A program made the translations under genes and the position numbers. Shown here one piece after another: positions 19,138 through 31,300 of a DNA stretch of 64,000 bases. Below the pieces are notes generated by a model. The model saw only the letters and a list, made by a program, of their open reading frames with translations, had not been told where the DNA came from and did not search any database. The DNA lies in contig NZ_UGHY01000002.1 of assembly GCF_900450995.1 (NCBI RefSeq), forward strand, positions 1,028,501 to 1,092,500, written 5' to 3'. Each line of letters begins with the position of its first letter. Position 1 is the first letter of the stretch. The DNA is from Haemophilus parainfluenzae (GTDB taxonomy: Bacteria; Pseudomonadota; Gammaproteobacteria; Enterobacterales; Pasteurellaceae).

Positions 19138-19935
19138 ATGACGTTAGAAGTATGGCAACACATTCGCCAAGAGGTAAAAGAATTAGCAGAATGCGAACCA
19201 ATGCTCGCAAGCTTTTTCCATTCCACCATTTTAAAACATCAAAATCTTGGCAGTGCCTTGAGTTATTTACTTGCAAATAAACTGGCTAACCCGATCATGC
19301 CGGCAATTTCGCTACGTGAAATTATTGAAGAAGCCTATCAGGCCGAGCCCAATATCATTGACTGTGCTGCTTGTGATATTAAAGCCGTGCGCCACCGCGA
19401 TCCTGCTGTGGAATTGTGGTCTACCCCATTGCTTTATTTAAAAGGTTTTCACGCCATTCAAAGCTATCGCATTACCCATTATTTGTGGAACCAAAATCGA
19501 AAAGCACTCGCACTTTATTTACAAAATCAGATTTCAGTGGCTTTCGATGTAGATATTCACCCTGCGGCCAAAATTGGGCACGGCATTATGTTTGACCACG
19601 CTACCGGTATTGTCGTGGGCGAAACTTCGGTAATTGAAAATGATGTGTCTATCTTGCAAGGCGTCACCCTTGGTGGTACAGGTAAAGAATCCGGCGATCG
19701 CCATCCAAAAGTACGAGAAGGTGTAATGATTGGAGCGGGTGCAAAAATTCTCGGCAATATCGAAGTTGGCAAATATGCCAAAATTGGGGCTAACTCTGTT
19801 GTACTCCAACCGGTGCCTGAATATGCCACTGCAGCAGGTGTACCTGCTCGTATTGTTGGCAAAGACAAAGCGGCAAAACCGGCATTCGAAATGAACCAAT
19901 ATTTTATCGATGATGATATAAATTTGAATATTTAA
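19138..19935 (+). CDS. cysE: Serine O-acetyltransferase
   Basis: 265 residues. It makes O-acetylserine from serine and acetyl-CoA, the branch point to cysteine. The N-terminal helical domain leads into a left-handed hexapeptide-repeat domain; active-site His residues are seen in FDVDIHPAAKIGHGIMFDHATG, and the acetyl-CoA loop in GGTGKESGDRHPKV. The C-terminal tail (YFIDDDINLNI, ending in Ile) is the type that docks into cysteine synthase and senses cysteine. The start follows AAGGAG, nine bases after gpsA. Confidence 0.97.
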   Translation: MTLEVWQHIRQEVKELAECEPMLASFFHSTILKHQNLGSALSYLLANKLANPIMPAISLREIIEEAYQAEPNIIDCAACDIKAVRHRDPAVELWSTPLLYLKGFHAIQSYRITHYLWNQNRKALALYLQNQISVAFDVDIHPAAKIGHGIMFDHATGIVVGETSVIENDVSILQGVTLGGTGKESGDRHPKVREGVMIGAGAKILGNIEVGKYAKIGANSVVLQPVPEYATAAGVPARIVGKDKAAKPAFEMNQYFIDDDINLNI

Positions 19936-20011
19936 AAAGTTACTATACTTAACAAATACTTAAACTTATTGTGACGAGATTCACTTTTTTTTGAGAGTAA
20001 AAGGAAGCAAT

Positions 20012-20611
20012 ATGATAGAAGATAGACAATATCCACAACTTTCGATGAATGAGTTCTTTTTTACATATAGTGCCATCTTTGTTTTGCTATTATTTATCTC
20101 TGTAATTATTTTTTTTAACGATGTTCCAACAACTGACTTTGAAATATTTATCGATGAATATTTAATTAAAGGAAGAGGAGTATATTCTCACATATACTCC
20201 TTTCAATCTGAAATAATTTCTAATTTGTCAATGATTATTGCTCCACTGTTTGCTATTTATCTAGCATTAACTTTGAAGCTCACTTACTCGTCGGAAAATG
20301 AAATTATTAATAGTGGAAGGGTAATAGAGAAAAGTGTAAAAAAAACTATATTAATTAAACTTGGCTTTATTATATCAGCTCTGCTTCTTGTAACGATGTG
20401 TGTGTTTTTAACATACATATATAATTGGGATCTTGAAGAATCTAAGACCAATACATTATTTGTCAGGGATAATGTAATATGGTTGCTATCCTTAACTTAT
20501 ATAATTTATATTGGGACATTCTTTACACTTTTTATGCTGTTTAGCGTAATACGTCACCCAGTGTCTTTATTAAAGTATCATATATACCACCCAAACTTTA
20601 ATATAATATAA
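20012..20611 (+). CDS. AT-rich membrane protein of unknown function
   Basis: 199 residues, not recognised. The start at 20012 has AAGGAAG at 20001-20007. Four hydrophobic segments: about residues 13-35, 63-85, 110-132 and 152-176, with a loop rich in charged residues (SSENEIINSGRVIEKSVKKT) between the second and third. It is clearly more AT-rich than cysE and the dehydrogenase gene that flank it, which are adjacent in H. influenzae. It is probably a strain-specific insertion. Confidence 0.6.
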   Translation: MIEDRQYPQLSMNEFFFTYSAIFVLLLFISVIIFFNDVPTTDFEIFIDEYLIKGRGVYSHIYSFQSEIISNLSMIIAPLFAIYLALTLKLTYSSENEIINSGRVIEKSVKKTILIKLGFIISALLLVTMCVFLTYIYNWDLEESKTNTLFVRDNVIWLLSLTYIIYIGTFFTLFMLFSVIRHPVSLLKYHIYHPNFNII

Positions 20612-20691
20612 TATAATAGAGATAATAAAAAATTGATATTGTTCCCTTAGCAGCAGGTAAATATTCTTAAGTTATTTATTAAGGAAGCAAA

Positions 20692-21507
20692 ATGATTAAC
20701 AAAGACACCCAACTTTGTATGTCCCTTTCTGGCAGACCGGGCAATTTTGGCACAACATTCCATAACTATCTGTATCAAAAATTAGGGCTTAATTTTATCT
20801 ATAAAGCCTTTACGACTACGGATATTGAAAACGCCGTCAAAGGCATTCGTGCACTTGGTATTCGAGGTTGTGCCGTTTCGATGCCTTTTAAAGAAAGCTG
20901 CATGCCATTTTTAGATGAAATCTCGTCTTCTGCGCTAGCCATTCAGTCTGTGAATACCATTGTGAATGAGCAAGGTTTTCTTCGTGCTTACAATACCGAC
21001 TATATTGCCATTGTTAAACTTATCGAAGAATATCAATTAGATAAAAAGAGTCGCGTGATTGTACGAGGCAGTGGTGGCATGGCAAAAGCCGTCGTCGCAG
21101 CCTTCAAAAACAGTGGATTTGAGCATCTGAAGATTTTTGCTCGAAATGAAAAAACAGGTAAAAATTTAGCCGCACTTTATGGCTATGAATATATCTCATC
21201 TTTAGGCAATCAATCGGCAGACATTTTAGTCAACGTTACGCCAATTGGGATGAAAGGTGGAAAAGAAGAATTTGATCTCGCCTTTCCTGAAAATCTCATT
21301 CAACAAGCTCAAACCGCTTTTGATGTGGTAGCGATTCCTGCTGAAACACCGTTTATCCAACATGCGCAAAAGCAAGGCAAACAAACGATTTCTGGTGCTG
21401 AAGTCATTGTGCTACAAGCCGTTGAACAATTTGAGCTCTACACAGGTATTCGACCTAATGACCAATTAGTCGCTGAAGCCGCAGCTTTTGCTCGGAAAAA
21501 CAGTTAA
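20692..21507 (+). CDS. Shikimate dehydrogenase-like protein (SDH-L type)
   Basis: 271 residues of the AroE superfamily. The N-terminal substrate domain has a diverged SxS site (LCMSLSGRPGNFGTTFHN) with RGCAVSMPFKESCMP in place of the classic NVTxPFK. The nucleotide-binding loop reads RGSGGMAKAVVAAF. These differences match the shikimate dehydrogenase-like group known from H. influenzae, which has much weaker activity on shikimate; the real substrate is unclear. I avoid the symbol aroE. It lies downstream of cysE, as in H. influenzae, and ends at an uptake-signal terminator. Confidence 0.82.
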   Translation: MINKDTQLCMSLSGRPGNFGTTFHNYLYQKLGLNFIYKAFTTTDIENAVKGIRALGIRGCAVSMPFKESCMPFLDEISSSALAIQSVNTIVNEQGFLRAYNTDYIAIVKLIEEYQLDKKSRVIVRGSGGMAKAVVAAFKNSGFEHLKIFARNEKTGKNLAALYGYEYISSLGNQSADILVNVTPIGMKGGKEEFDLAFPENLIQQAQTAFDVVAIPAETPFIQHAQKQGKQTISGAEVIVLQAVEQFELYTGIRPNDQLVAEAAAFARKNS

Positions 21508-21509
21508 AA

Positions 21510-21546
21510 AAAGAACCGCACTTCCCAAAAAGTGCGGTTCTTTTTA
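21510..21546. terminator. Uptake-signal terminator
   Basis: AAGAACCGCACTT (21511-21523) pairs with AAGTGCGGTTCTT (21530-21542), followed by TTTTT and preceded by AAAAAAA. Both arms contain the uptake signal. It ends both converging genes. Confidence 0.9.
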
Positions 21547-21554
21547 TCTGAGTG

Positions 21555-22313
21555 TTACGATAACAATTTTCTTGCTGCTTCGACTACGACTGATACTGCT
21601 TTGTCCTCCGTATCTTTCATGGTGGCTTCATTTGGAATTTCTTGTTGTGTACGGTTCACAATCACACCTGCTACCATACCAGCTCGTAAGCCAAGGGCGT
21701 TACACATGGTGAATAATGTCGCTGACTCCATCTCGTAGTTCATCACATTGAGATCTTGCCATTGTTTTAACAAACCTTGGTAATCGCGATACACTTTACC
21801 GCTGTAAGTGTCATAACGTTCTTGACCTGGATAGAAGGTATCAGACGACGCGGTAATTCCTACAAATGGCTCAATACCTTTTTCTTTCGCCGCATTGAAA
21901 AGCGCGGTGGTACATTCAAAATTTGCCACTGCTGGATATTCAATTGGTGCAAAATGACGGCTTGCACCATCAAGACGAACCGCACCTGTTGTAACAAGTA
22001 CATCCCCCACATTAATATGTGGTTGAATCGCGCCTGTTGTACCAATACGTAAGAATGTACGCACGCCAAGCTGAGCCAGCTCTTCCACACAGATAGACGT
22101 AGAAGGCCCGCCAATACCAGTTGAACATACAACTACCGGTTGACCATTTAAATAGCCCAACCAAGAAGTGTATTCACGTGTACTTGCAAGAAACTCAGGA
22201 TTATCAAGTTTTTTAGCAATACGTTCACTACGCGCAGGATCGCCCGGCACGATAGCTAATGTGGCACCTTTTAGTTGTGCTTTAGTCAGGTTTAAGTGAA
22301 ATACATCAGACAT
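21555..22313 (-). CDS. udp: Uridine phosphorylase
   Basis: 252 residues. It cleaves uridine to uracil and ribose-1-phosphate. Signatures: [14 protein letters not shown] (phosphate site), [29 protein letters not shown], and [18 protein letters not shown] (nucleoside and ribose binding). The start at 22313 ([16 protein letters not shown]) has AAGGAG just upstream; the open frame before it has no family similarity. Confidence 0.95.
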   Translation of the reverse strand: MSDVFHLNLTKAQLKGATLAIVPGDPARSERIAKKLDNPEFLASTREYTSWLGYLNGQPVVVCSTGIGGPSTSICVEELAQLGVRTFLRIGTTGAIQPHINVGDVLVTTGAVRLDGASRHFAPIEYPAVANFECTTALFNAAKEKGIEPFVGITASSDTFYPGQERYDTYSGKVYRDYQGLLKQWQDLNVMNYEMESATLFTMCNALGLRAGMVAGVIVNRTQQEIPNEATMKDTEDKAVSVVVEAARKLLS

Positions 22314-22362
22314 AACAATCTCCTTTTTATCATTCTTGCCGCAAAGTGCGGTCAAATTTTCG

Positions 22363-23861
22363 TTATTTTTTCAATGCACCTAAGATACCACGCATGATTT
22401 GTTTGGTCACTTCATTACGAATATTGCGACCAACTGATTTTGCCACACTATTCACAATTTGCTCTGTTGGGGAAAGTTTATCCCGCGTTTTTGTGTTCCA
22501 AAAATCATGCGGCTTAAGCTACCCAATAAACCGCTCTCTTCCTCTTGCTGCGCTTGGTTGGCTTGTTTTTGTTGCACTGCTGCTAAATCCGCTTGTGCAT
22601 TTAACACTTCGAAAGCTGATTCATTATCCACATAATCTTTATAGAAGGCATAAAGCTCATCGTCTTTCACCCACGCTGCACGCTCTTCCACTGTCACTGG
22701 TGCAAGTTGGCTTTTAGGTGGGTAAACATATGCCACTTCAACTGGCGCAGGCATACCTTTTTCATCTAAGAAAGAAACCAATGCCTGACCCACACCTAAA
22801 GTTGAAATGGTTTCCACCACATTGACTGCAGGGTTAGAACGGAATGTTTCTGCCGCAGATTTCACTGCTTTTTGATCGCGTGGTGTAAAAGCACGTAATG
22901 CGTGTTGAACGCGGTTACCTAATTGGCCTAACACGGTATCCGGTAAATCTAATGGATTTTGAGTCACAAAATAAATCCCCACACCTTTAGAACGAATCAA
23001 GCGAACCACTTGTTCCACTTTATCCACCAACACACTTGGTGCACCATCAAAGAGTAAATGCGCTTCATCGAAGAACATCACAAATTTTGGTTTATCCGGA
23101 TCGCCAACTTCTGGTAATTGTTCAAATAATTCAGACATCAACCAAAGCAAGAATGCGCTATACATTCTTGGTGAATTGATTAATTTTTCAGAATTTAAAA
23201 CATTGATCACGCCACGACCATCACGGGTTTGTAACCAATCTTCAAGATTTAATGCTGGCTCACCAAAAAGATTTGTCGCCCCTTCATTTTCAAGGGTCAG
23301 TAAAGCACGTTGAATCGCGCCCACACTCGCAGCTGATACGTTGCCATATTCTACTTGGAACGATTTGGCGTTCTCTGCTACAAATTTAAGCATGGCGCGT
23401 AAATCTTTTAAATCAATGAGTAGCAAACCTTTATCATCTGCAACACGGAATACGAGGTTTAATAAGCCTTCTTGGGTTGCATTTAAATTTAATAAACGGG
23501 AAAGTAATAATGGCCCCATTTCAGAAATCGTGGTGCGAAGCGGAATACCGGTTTCACCGAATACATCCCAAAATGACACAGGATAGCCATTTAAATAACT
23601 CTCGCCCCCTAAATCAAATTGCTCAATGCGTTCCGCCACTTTGCCACTAAATGTGCCCGCTTTTACTAAACCCGACAAATCGCCTTTTACATCGACTAAA
23701 AAAACCGGCACACCATCATCACTGAACGCCTCTGCCATTTTACGTAATGTCACGGTTTTCCCCGTCCCTGTCGCTCCAGCGATCAGGCCATGACGGTTTG
23801 CCATTTTTGCGGTAATACCAAGGGTTTGACCTTGTTCGGTACGCGCGAGAGAATATTGCAT
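22363..23861 (-). CDS. yjgR: HerA-like ATPase, DUF853 (YjgR type), frameshifted near the C-terminus
   Basis: About 499 residues after correction, the size of E. coli YjgR. Walker A is [18 protein letters not shown] and Walker [14 protein letters not shown]; HerA-family proteins are hexameric DNA or protein translocases, but no function is established for this branch. The frame breaks in a run of five A on the coding strand (22488-22492); six restores [20 protein letters not shown] and a C-terminus ending GILGALKK at 22363. Uncorrected, it ends at 22452 with unrelated residues ([10 protein letters not shown]). No partner nuclease is nearby. Confidence 0.85.
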
Positions 23862-23984
23862 AAAGATTCCTTTGTTTTGTTGGTTTTATTTAAGACGAAT
23901 GATAAGGAAAAAACGAAGTGCGGTCAAAATTTAAGTGATTTTACGGTATAATTTCTCAAAACTAACTCAAAGCAGGAAAAATAG

Positions 23985-24662
23985 ATGTCAAACGCAAAAA
24001 TTCTTATTATTAAAACAGGATTAATAGAAACCTTAACGTTCCCTGATGGTAGCTCATATGAAAGTGCCATCCGTAAAAAACCGGTATCGATGGTAAAAGT
24101 GCACACACTGGGTGCAGAAGGTAACGATGTGGGTTTAAAAGCCCATCACGGTGGTGTTGATAAAGCCTTGTTTTTTATGTCTGATGTGTCTTTCCCTGCT
24201 TTAAACGAGCTACTTGGTGAAAAGTTTGATTTTCACGGTAGCGCGATTTATGGTGAAAACTTTGTGGTATCCGGCTTACATGAAGATAATGTCTGCATAG
24301 GCGATCGTTACAAAATTGGCTCTACTCTGTTAGAAGTGTCTCAACCCCGCAAACCTTGCGAGCGTTTATCTCATAATACCAAGAATGAGAATACAAGAGA
24401 GGTTATTCGTCAGTCAGGTTGGACTGGCTGGTATGTTCGCGTGATCGAAGAAGGTGAAATTCATCAAGGTGATGAACTTATTTTGCAACATCGTCCTTAT
24501 CCAGAATGGACAATTCGTCGTTTAAACACGCTACTTTCTACCCCTTCAAGTGTGGCTGAATTAGAAGAGGCCTTAGCCATTGAGGAATTAGCGCCAGCGT
24601 TTAAACGTTCTATCCATTCACAATTACATAATTTACAACAGGCGGCTAAAAATGTCGGCTAA
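23985..24662 (+). CDS. yiiM: YiiM-type MOSC domain protein
   Basis: 225 residues. MOSC domains bind the molybdenum cofactor; YiiM in E. coli reduces N-hydroxylated base analogues. Seen: [44 protein letters not shown], and the cofactor-binding Cys in [12 protein letters not shown]-terminal 3-alpha domain follows ([14 protein letters not shown]). The end overlaps ychJ by 11 bases, so the two are probably cotranslated. Confidence 0.87.
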   Translation: MSNAKILIIKTGLIETLTFPDGSSYESAIRKKPVSMVKVHTLGAEGNDVGLKAHHGGVDKALFFMSDVSFPALNELLGEKFDFHGSAIYGENFVVSGLHEDNVCIGDRYKIGSTLLEVSQPRKPCERLSHNTKNENTREVIRQSGWTGWYVRVIEEGEIHQGDELILQHRPYPEWTIRRLNTLLSTPSSVAELEEALAIEELAPAFKRSIHSQLHNLQQAAKNVG

Positions 24663-25125
24663 AACGACCGCACTTTGCCCATGCCAATCTTCACTTTCTT
24701 ACGAAGATTGCTGCGGACGCTTTCATTCAGGCAATATGTTTCCAGAAACAGCGGAACAACTTATGCGTTCCCGCTATTCAGCGTTTGTGCTCAAAAATAT
24801 TCCCTATATTGTGCAAACCACGGTACCAAGCCAACAAGCGTTATTAGATCAAAAAGCCCTGCAAGATTGGGCTAATGAAACGCAATGGCTCGGTTTAGAT
24901 ATTATCAAAACAGAAACCTTAACCAAAACACAAAGTGCGGTTGAATTTAAAGCACATTTTCAAGGCAGCGAACAGCCGCAAGTGCATCACGAATATTCTC
25001 TTTTTGTAAAAATCGATGGCCGTTGGTATTTTGTTGATCCTACTGTGCCACTCCCAAGCAATAAACAGCCTTGTGTTTGTGGTTCAGGGAAGAAATTTAA
25101 ACATTGTTGCGGAGGCTTGCTCTAA
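24652..25125 (+). CDS. ychJ: YchJ family protein with two SEC-C metal-binding motifs
   Basis: 157 residues. Zinc-binding SEC-C motifs at both ends: [14 protein letters not shown] at the N-terminus and [15 protein letters not shown] at the C-terminus. Between them is a nuclear transport factor 2-like fold ([29 protein letters not shown]). Function is unknown; YchJ has been linked to metal handling or stress. It overlaps yiiM in front and yihY by one base behind. Confidence 0.88.
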   Translation: MSAKTTALCPCQSSLSYEDCCGRFHSGNMFPETAEQLMRSRYSAFVLKNIPYIVQTTVPSQQALLDQKALQDWANETQWLGLDIIKTETLTKTQSAVEFKAHFQGSEQPQVHHEYSLFVKIDGRWYFVDPTVPLPSNKQPCVCGSGKKFKHCCGGLL

Positions 25126-25949
25126 TGACCCTAACGTCTTTTCTCGCATTATTCTGGCAGCGTTCTCAAGAAAACAAATTAACGCAAGCTGCCGGTTCAC
25201 TCACCTACAGCACCATGCTCGCCATCGTTCCATTAATTATGGTGGTGTTTTCGATTTTCTCCGCCTTTCCTGTTTTTAACGAAGTAACCGGGGCATTGAA
25301 AGAATTCATCTTCACCAATTTTGCCCCTTCCGCAAGTGATGTTGTGGGGCAATATATTGATGAATTCGTCCATAACTCCAAGCAAATGAGTGCCGTGGGG
25401 ATTGTGAGTTTGATTTTAGTGGCATTGATGCTGATTAACTCTATCGACCGCACACTTAATGGCATTTGGCAAGATACCAGTAATCGCCCGATTTTTACGT
25501 CATTTGCTATTTATTGGCTCATTTTAACGCTCGGTCCACTTTTAATCGGTACCAGCATTGCCGCAAGTTCCTATGTCAAAGCCATGTTCGAGCAATCGGA
25601 AACGCTCTCTTTTGGCTTAAAACTCCTCAGTTTTGTGCCATTTCTTTCTACTTGGTTTATCTTCACGCTTATTTATATGGTCGTGCCAAATAAGAAAGTC
25701 AGCATCAAACATTCTGCCGCAGGTGCATTAATTGCGGCAATCTTCTTCACTTTAGGGAAACAAGCTTTTACTTGGTACATTACGACATTCCCGTCTTACC
25801 AATTAATTTACGGTGCCATGGCAACACTACCCATTATGTTATTGTGGATTCAAATCAGCTGGACAGTGGTGTTATTCGGTGCACAATTAGCTGCAGTGCT
25901 TGCAGAAGTGCAGTCAATGAATCAAACAAATTTAGAGGAAGTAAAATGA
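25125..25949 (+). CDS. yihY: YihY/BrkB family inner-membrane protein (UPF0761)
   Basis: 274 residues with six membrane segments. Family motifs: [41 protein letters not shown] and [28 protein letters not shown]. Family members were once called RNase BN in error; their role is unknown. The ATG at 25125 overlaps the ychJ stop and has GGAGG ten bases before. Its own stop overlaps dtd (ATGA), as yihY and dtd adjoin in E. coli. Confidence 0.9.
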   Translation: MTLTSFLALFWQRSQENKLTQAAGSLTYSTMLAIVPLIMVVFSIFSAFPVFNEVTGALKEFIFTNFAPSASDVVGQYIDEFVHNSKQMSAVGIVSLILVALMLINSIDRTLNGIWQDTSNRPIFTSFAIYWLILTLGPLLIGTSIAASSYVKAMFEQSETLSFGLKLLSFVPFLSTWFIFTLIYMVVPNKKVSIKHSAAGALIAAIFFTLGKQAFTWYITTFPSYQLIYGAMATLPIMLLWIQISWTVVLFGAQLAAVLAEVQSMNQTNLEEVK

Positions 25950-26380
25950 TTGCGTTAATTCAGCGTGTTACGCAGGCTAAAGTGGAAGTTGAAGGTCAAA
26001 TTGTGGGGCAAATCGGCAAAGGATTATTAGTTTTATTAGGCGTAGAAAAAGAAGATGACCAAGCCAAAGCGGATAAACTCGCTGAGAAGGTCTTAAATTA
26101 CCGTATTTTCAGCGATGAAAATGACAAAATGAATTTAAACGTGCAGCAAATCGGTGGTGAAGTGCTTGTGGTATCCCAATTTACTTTAGCCGCTAACACG
26201 CAAAAAGGCTTACGACCAAGTTTCTCAAAAGGTGCCGCACCAACATTAGCTAACGAATTATATGAGTATTTTTCGCAAAAATGTGCAGAAAAAGTCACTG
26301 TTGCCAATGGACAATTTGCGGCAGATATGCAAGTGAGCCTCACCAATGATGGTCCAGTTACATTTTGGTTAAATGTCTGA
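25946..26380 (+). CDS. dtd: D-aminoacyl-tRNA deacylase
   Basis: 144 residues. It hydrolyses D-amino acids (and glycine on tRNA-Ala) from mischarged tRNA. The cross-subunit Gly-cisPro motif is seen as [11 protein letters not shown] near the end, and the other active-site motif as [20 protein letters not shown]. The start at 25946 overlaps the yihY stop by four bases and has AGAGGAAG before it. Confidence 0.96.
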   Translation: MIALIQRVTQAKVEVEGQIVGQIGKGLLVLLGVEKEDDQAKADKLAEKVLNYRIFSDENDKMNLNVQQIGGEVLVVSQFTLAANTQKGLRPSFSKGAAPTLANELYEYFSQKCAEKVTVANGQFAADMQVSLTNDGPVTFWLNV

Positions 26381-26568
26381 ATAAAGACAAAAATCGCTAT
26401 TTTTTTCACAGCAAAGGAAACTCTTTCTTTGATCGCATTGTCGTATTAACGCTCAAATGCATATAACAATTTCAAATCTCATCCATAATTGCGTTGGTAA
26501 TCCCCTTATTTTATGGGTAAACTAAGGCGGTTTGATGTGGATCTTCTTAAAGTTTAGCTTGTAATAAA

Positions 26569-28305
26569 ATGAAAAAAATTTCGTTAAAAATAACCGCTCT
26601 TTTGTTTGGATGGATAAGTTTTTCAGCCCTTGCAGAACAAACCGTGGATATTGAGATCCGCGGAATCAAGGGTGAACGCGCCATTCGCAATACAGATATG
26701 AATGTCAAACTCATTGATAAAGGTGAAATGGACGGTTCAGATCGGTATAAACAACTCGTTTCAGATGCTGTTGATAAAGGCCTTCGAGTCTTTGGTTATT
26801 ATGGTTCTTCCGTGACCTTTGAATTGAAAAAACGCAAAGGTCAACGAGACTTACTTATCGCCAATGTAAAACCTGGTGAACCAAGTAAAATTGCCGGAAC
26901 AGAAGTTGAAATTACAGGAGAAGCAGCAGAAGACGAAAACTTCACAGCACTCCGTAAAAACTTACCCAAAAAAGGCGAGTTAGTTGAGCATCAAAAATAC
27001 GATGATTACAAAACCAGTATTTCAAACCTTGCCCTTGCTCGCGGTTATCTTGATGGAAAATTCCAAATTTCTCGCTTAGAAATCAGCCCTGAAACCCATG
27101 AAGCATGGTGGCGTATGTTATTTGATAGTGGTGTGCGGTATCATTACGGCAACATCACATTCAACCATTCCCAAATTCGCGAAGACTATTTGCAAAATAT
27201 GCTCAACATTAAATCGGGCGATCCTTATTTAGTCAGCGATTTATCTGAATTAACTAACGATTTTTCTTCTACCAACTGGTTTAGCTCAGTGCTTTTACAG
27301 CCTCATGTCCGCGAAGAAGAAAAATTAGTGGATATCGAATTGTTACTTTATCCACGTAAGAAAAACTCAATGGAGCTTGGGGTCGGCTTTGCAACCGATA
27401 CGGGCCCTCATGTCCAAATTGGTTGGACAAAACCTTGGATTAATAGCCGAGGTCATAGTTTCCGTACAAATCTTTACATCTCTGCACCAAAGCAAAACTT
27501 TGAAGCCACTTATAAAATACCATTGTTGAAAAATCCATTAAATTATTATTATGAATTTTCAACCGGTTATGAAAAAGAAAATAAAAACGATACGGATACC
27601 AAATCACTCACTTTTGCTGCATTACGTTATTGGAATAATAAAGAGGGGTGGCAATATTTTGCGGGTCTTCGTGTCCGTTACGACAGCTTCACGCAAGCTG
27701 ATTTCACCGATAAAACGCTCCTTGTTTATCCTACCGGAGGCTTTAGCCGGACTCGTTTAAAAGGCGGTCAATTCCCAACATGGGGAGATACCCAAAAAAT
27801 CACGGTCGATTTAGGGAATAAGCTTTGGATGTCAGAAGCCAATTTCTTTAAAGTTCAAGCTTCCACCGCATGGATTCGTACTTATGCAGAAAATCACCGT
27901 TTTATTACCCGTGCAGAAATTGGTTATTTAAATACCGCGGATATTCGTAAAATTCCACCAGCATTACGTTTCTTTGTGGGGGGCGATCGCAGCGTGCGAG
28001 GTTATGGCTATAAGAAAATCTCACCAAAAAATAAAGATGGAAAACTCGTGGGCGGTTCTCGCTTAGTAACAGGTAGCCTTGAATACCAATATCAAGTTTA
28101 CCCAAATTGGTGGGGAGCCGTATTTGCGGATACAGGTTTAGCCGCTGATGCTTACAAAGCAAATGAGTTACGCTACGGCGCAGGTTTCGGTGTACGTTGG
28201 GCATCGCCAGTTGGCGCTATCAAATTTGATATTGCAACGCCAATTCGAGATAAAGATAACAGCAAAAACATTCAATTTTACATTGGCTTAGGGGCTGAAA
28301 TTTAG
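26569..28305 (+). CDS. tamA: TamA, outer-membrane translocation and assembly module
   Basis: 578 residues. Signal peptide up to SFSALA, three POTRA-like repeats (about residues 25-260), then an Omp85 16-strand barrel with the loop-6 motif [11 protein letters not shown] and a C-terminal aromatic strand ([11 protein letters not shown]). With TamB it helps insert outer-membrane proteins, including autotransporters, and may help lipid transport. It is followed by tamB after three bases. The 188 bp before it hold no recognisable gene. Confidence 0.94.
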   Translation: MKKISLKITALLFGWISFSALAEQTVDIEIRGIKGERAIRNTDMNVKLIDKGEMDGSDRYKQLVSDAVDKGLRVFGYYGSSVTFELKKRKGQRDLLIANVKPGEPSKIAGTEVEITGEAAEDENFTALRKNLPKKGELVEHQKYDDYKTSISNLALARGYLDGKFQISRLEISPETHEAWWRMLFDSGVRYHYGNITFNHSQIREDYLQNMLNIKSGDPYLVSDLSELTNDFSSTNWFSSVLLQPHVREEEKLVDIELLLYPRKKNSMELGVGFATDTGPHVQIGWTKPWINSRGHSFRTNLYISAPKQNFEATYKIPLLKNPLNYYYEFSTGYEKENKNDTDTKSLTFAALRYWNNKEGWQYFAGLRVRYDSFTQADFTDKTLLVYPTGGFSRTRLKGGQFPTWGDTQKITVDLGNKLWMSEANFFKVQASTAWIRTYAENHRFITRAEIGYLNTADIRKIPPALRFFVGGDRSVRGYGYKKISPKNKDGKLVGGSRLVTGSLEYQYQVYPNWWGAVFADTGLAADAYKANELRYGAGFGVRWASPVGAIKFDIATPIRDKDNSKNIQFYIGLGAEI

Positions 28306-28308
28306 GGT

Positions 28309-31300
28309 ATGACTATGTCTGAACAAGAAAAACAACCAGATAACCAAACGACACAACCCGTTAAAAAGAAAAAGACCTGCCGTAAAATTTTATGTGTTGG
28401 AAGTGCGGTCATTTTTGTCCCTGTTTTAGGCTTGGTCACAGCACTTTCTTTTGATAGTGGACAACGTGCACTTATTCAACTCGCCGATAAAATGCTCGAT
28501 AGCTTATCAATTGAGCAAGTCAGCGGTGGCTTACAAGATGGTTTAGTCTTAGAAAATTTACGTTTTCAAACAACCAGCGTAGATGTGGCTCTTCCTAAAA
28601 CGCACTTACAACTGAATTTAGCTCGTTTACTTTCAGGTGAGATTATTGTTGATGACCTCAGCTTAACGCAGCCTAAAATCACCATTGATACCCGTGTCAT
28701 GCCGCATTCTGAAGAGAAATCCACAGAAAGTGGTCCAATGGAAAAAATCCATTTACCGGTTTCTGTACAAGTGAAAAATGTCGCGATTACTGACTTTGAT
28801 ATGAAACTCGATCAAAGCAATATTACGTTTTCGTCATTTCAAAGTGCGGTCAGTTTAAACAATGAATCTGGCCTTACCCTTGAGCCCACCACGCTTTCAG
28901 ATGTACTTTTCTCAACGGTCTCCCTAACTCAACCGAATCCCCCTCAGCCTGAGAAAAAAGAACCTGCTAAACCCGTTGATTGGGCGCAAATTGAGCAAAC
29001 ACTCACACCCGCTTTTTTAGGTAATTTAAATACGGTAAACTTGCCTTTTGATATGCACATTCCAAGTGTTTTGGGGACAAACTGGCAATATCAATCGCTC
29101 AATGAAAAAGGCGAAGAAACCCAAAAAATCACTGTGCCTAAAGTAGAATTGCAAGCGGATGCCACCGATCATTTAGTGAAATTACAAAAACTCGACATTG
29201 ACAGCTCTCTTGGTACACTTTCTAGCCAAGGACAACTCCAGCTCAATGAAGATTTTCCGGTTGATCTCACATTAAAATCTGATCTCCAAGCCTTTAAATC
29301 AAAAGACAAAACTATTCTGCCAGCCAGCAAAGTTGATCTCAATTTATCGGGTTCATTGAAAAAAACGACCTCACTTTCGTTAACCACACAGGGTGTGCTT
29401 GATGCGACCTTAACGGGTGATGTGAAACTGGCTGAAGATAAAATGCCATTAAATCTGCAGTTAAAAGCGAAAAAAGGTCAATACGCTTTTGCAGATAGCC
29501 TTGCACCGCTCAAAATTAACGATGTTGATATCAAGCTTACAGGCGATTTATTGAATTATCACGCAGAGGTTGTTGGGGGCGTGGAAGGTATGGATCATAT
29601 CCCTCACACTCATGTTGATTTGAATGCAGACGGTAAGCTCTATGAAGTCACCATCAACGAATTAAAACTTGCTGCCCTCGATGGTACGGCACGTTTAACG
29701 GGTTCATCAAACTGGAAAGATGGCGCGCAATGGGATGTGACCGCTGATTTAAACAAAATGAACATTCGCCCTTATGTGCCAGCCATGCCAGCCGTATTAT
29801 CGGGCAAAGTGAGCTCAAAAGGCTCCGCAGATTCCAATCATTGGAAAGTGGATGTGCCAGCCGTGGATTTAACCGGTAGTCTCTCTTCTCGCCCATTAAG
29901 CTTAAAAGGTAGTGTCTTTTTAAGTCATGAAACCTTATTAAACATTCCTGATTTATTACTGAACTATGGCGATAACCGCATTGCGGCAAAAGGTATATTA
30001 GGTGATAAATCAAACCTAGATTTAGATATCAACGCACCAAGCTTGCGTGGTCTGTGGCAAGATTTAGCAGGTTCCGTGGTCGGTAAAGCTCAGATTTTAG
30101 GTAAGCTTACTGCGCCAACCATTAATACTGATTTAACGGCACAAGGCTTGCACTTCCAAGGGTTAGACTTATCCAAAGCCTTAATTAAAGGTAATGTTGT
30201 GAGTGAACCGCAAGTGAAAGGTGAACTTAACGTCAAAGCGGAAAACCTCCGCTATGGCGACAGCATTAAATTGCATAATATTGATTTGAATGCATCGGGT
30301 GATGAAAAACATCATACGCTTAACTTAAAATCCAAAGGTGAACCCGTTGCAGCTGATTTACAAATTACCGGCAATTTTGACCGCACTTCTCAGCAATGGA
30401 AGGGAAATTTAAGCCAGGTACATTTAAATTCACCCATCGGCGATTTTAAAGTTAATCAAACTATTCCGGTGACTTATGACAATAAAAAAATCCAAGCCAC
30501 CATCGGATCACACTGCTGGGTTAACCAAGATTTAGATCTGTGTTTTCCACAACAATTTACGGCAGGGAAAAACGGTGAAGTCCCTTTTGAGCTTAAACGC
30601 ATTAATTTAGATGTAGTGAATAGATTGATAGGTCAAAACACGCTCAAAGGCCAATTACAAAGCCGAGGAAAAGTGGCATGGTTCAGCGATAAACCGTTAC
30701 AACTAAATGTGGCAGTAGAAGGTAATAACATTGGTGTGGCTCAAAAATTAGACTACCGCATCTTTAAGCTAGATATTCCTAAATTAAGTGTGAATGCCGA
30801 TATTCAAAATAACAATTTAACCCTGAAATCAGACATTAACGTTCAGAATCAAGGCCGAATTGGCACAGACTTAAAAATTAATGATTTAAGTAAAGGCCGA
30901 CAACTAGGCGGCACCTTTACCATTGAAGGTTTACGCTTATCCTTAGCGAATCAACTTTTCTCTAGCGGTGAAAGCATGGATGGTGAAGTGGTTTCTCGCT
31001 TAAGTTTCGGTGGCAATTTAGAAAAACCATTATTAAACGGTAATTTCGATATTCGCAATGTAAAAACAAAACTGAAAAGCCTGCCTTTTGATGTAACTGA
31101 TGGTCAAGTGGCAATCCGCTTTAATGGCACTTCTTCAACTTTAAATGGTCATGTACAAACACCAGATAGTAAACTCAACATCAATGGGCTGGCTAACTGG
31201 GCACACATGAATAACTGGACGGCTGAAGTCAGAGCGCAAGCAGATAACTTCAAAGTTGATATTCCTTCTATGGCGAAGTTAAAAGTCAGCCCGAATGTGG

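Noticed and set aside
22346..22717. A plus-strand reading frame of 123 codons
   Set aside because: It is antisense to the frameshifted C-terminus of the HerA-like ATPase gene, which explains the conserved sequence there.
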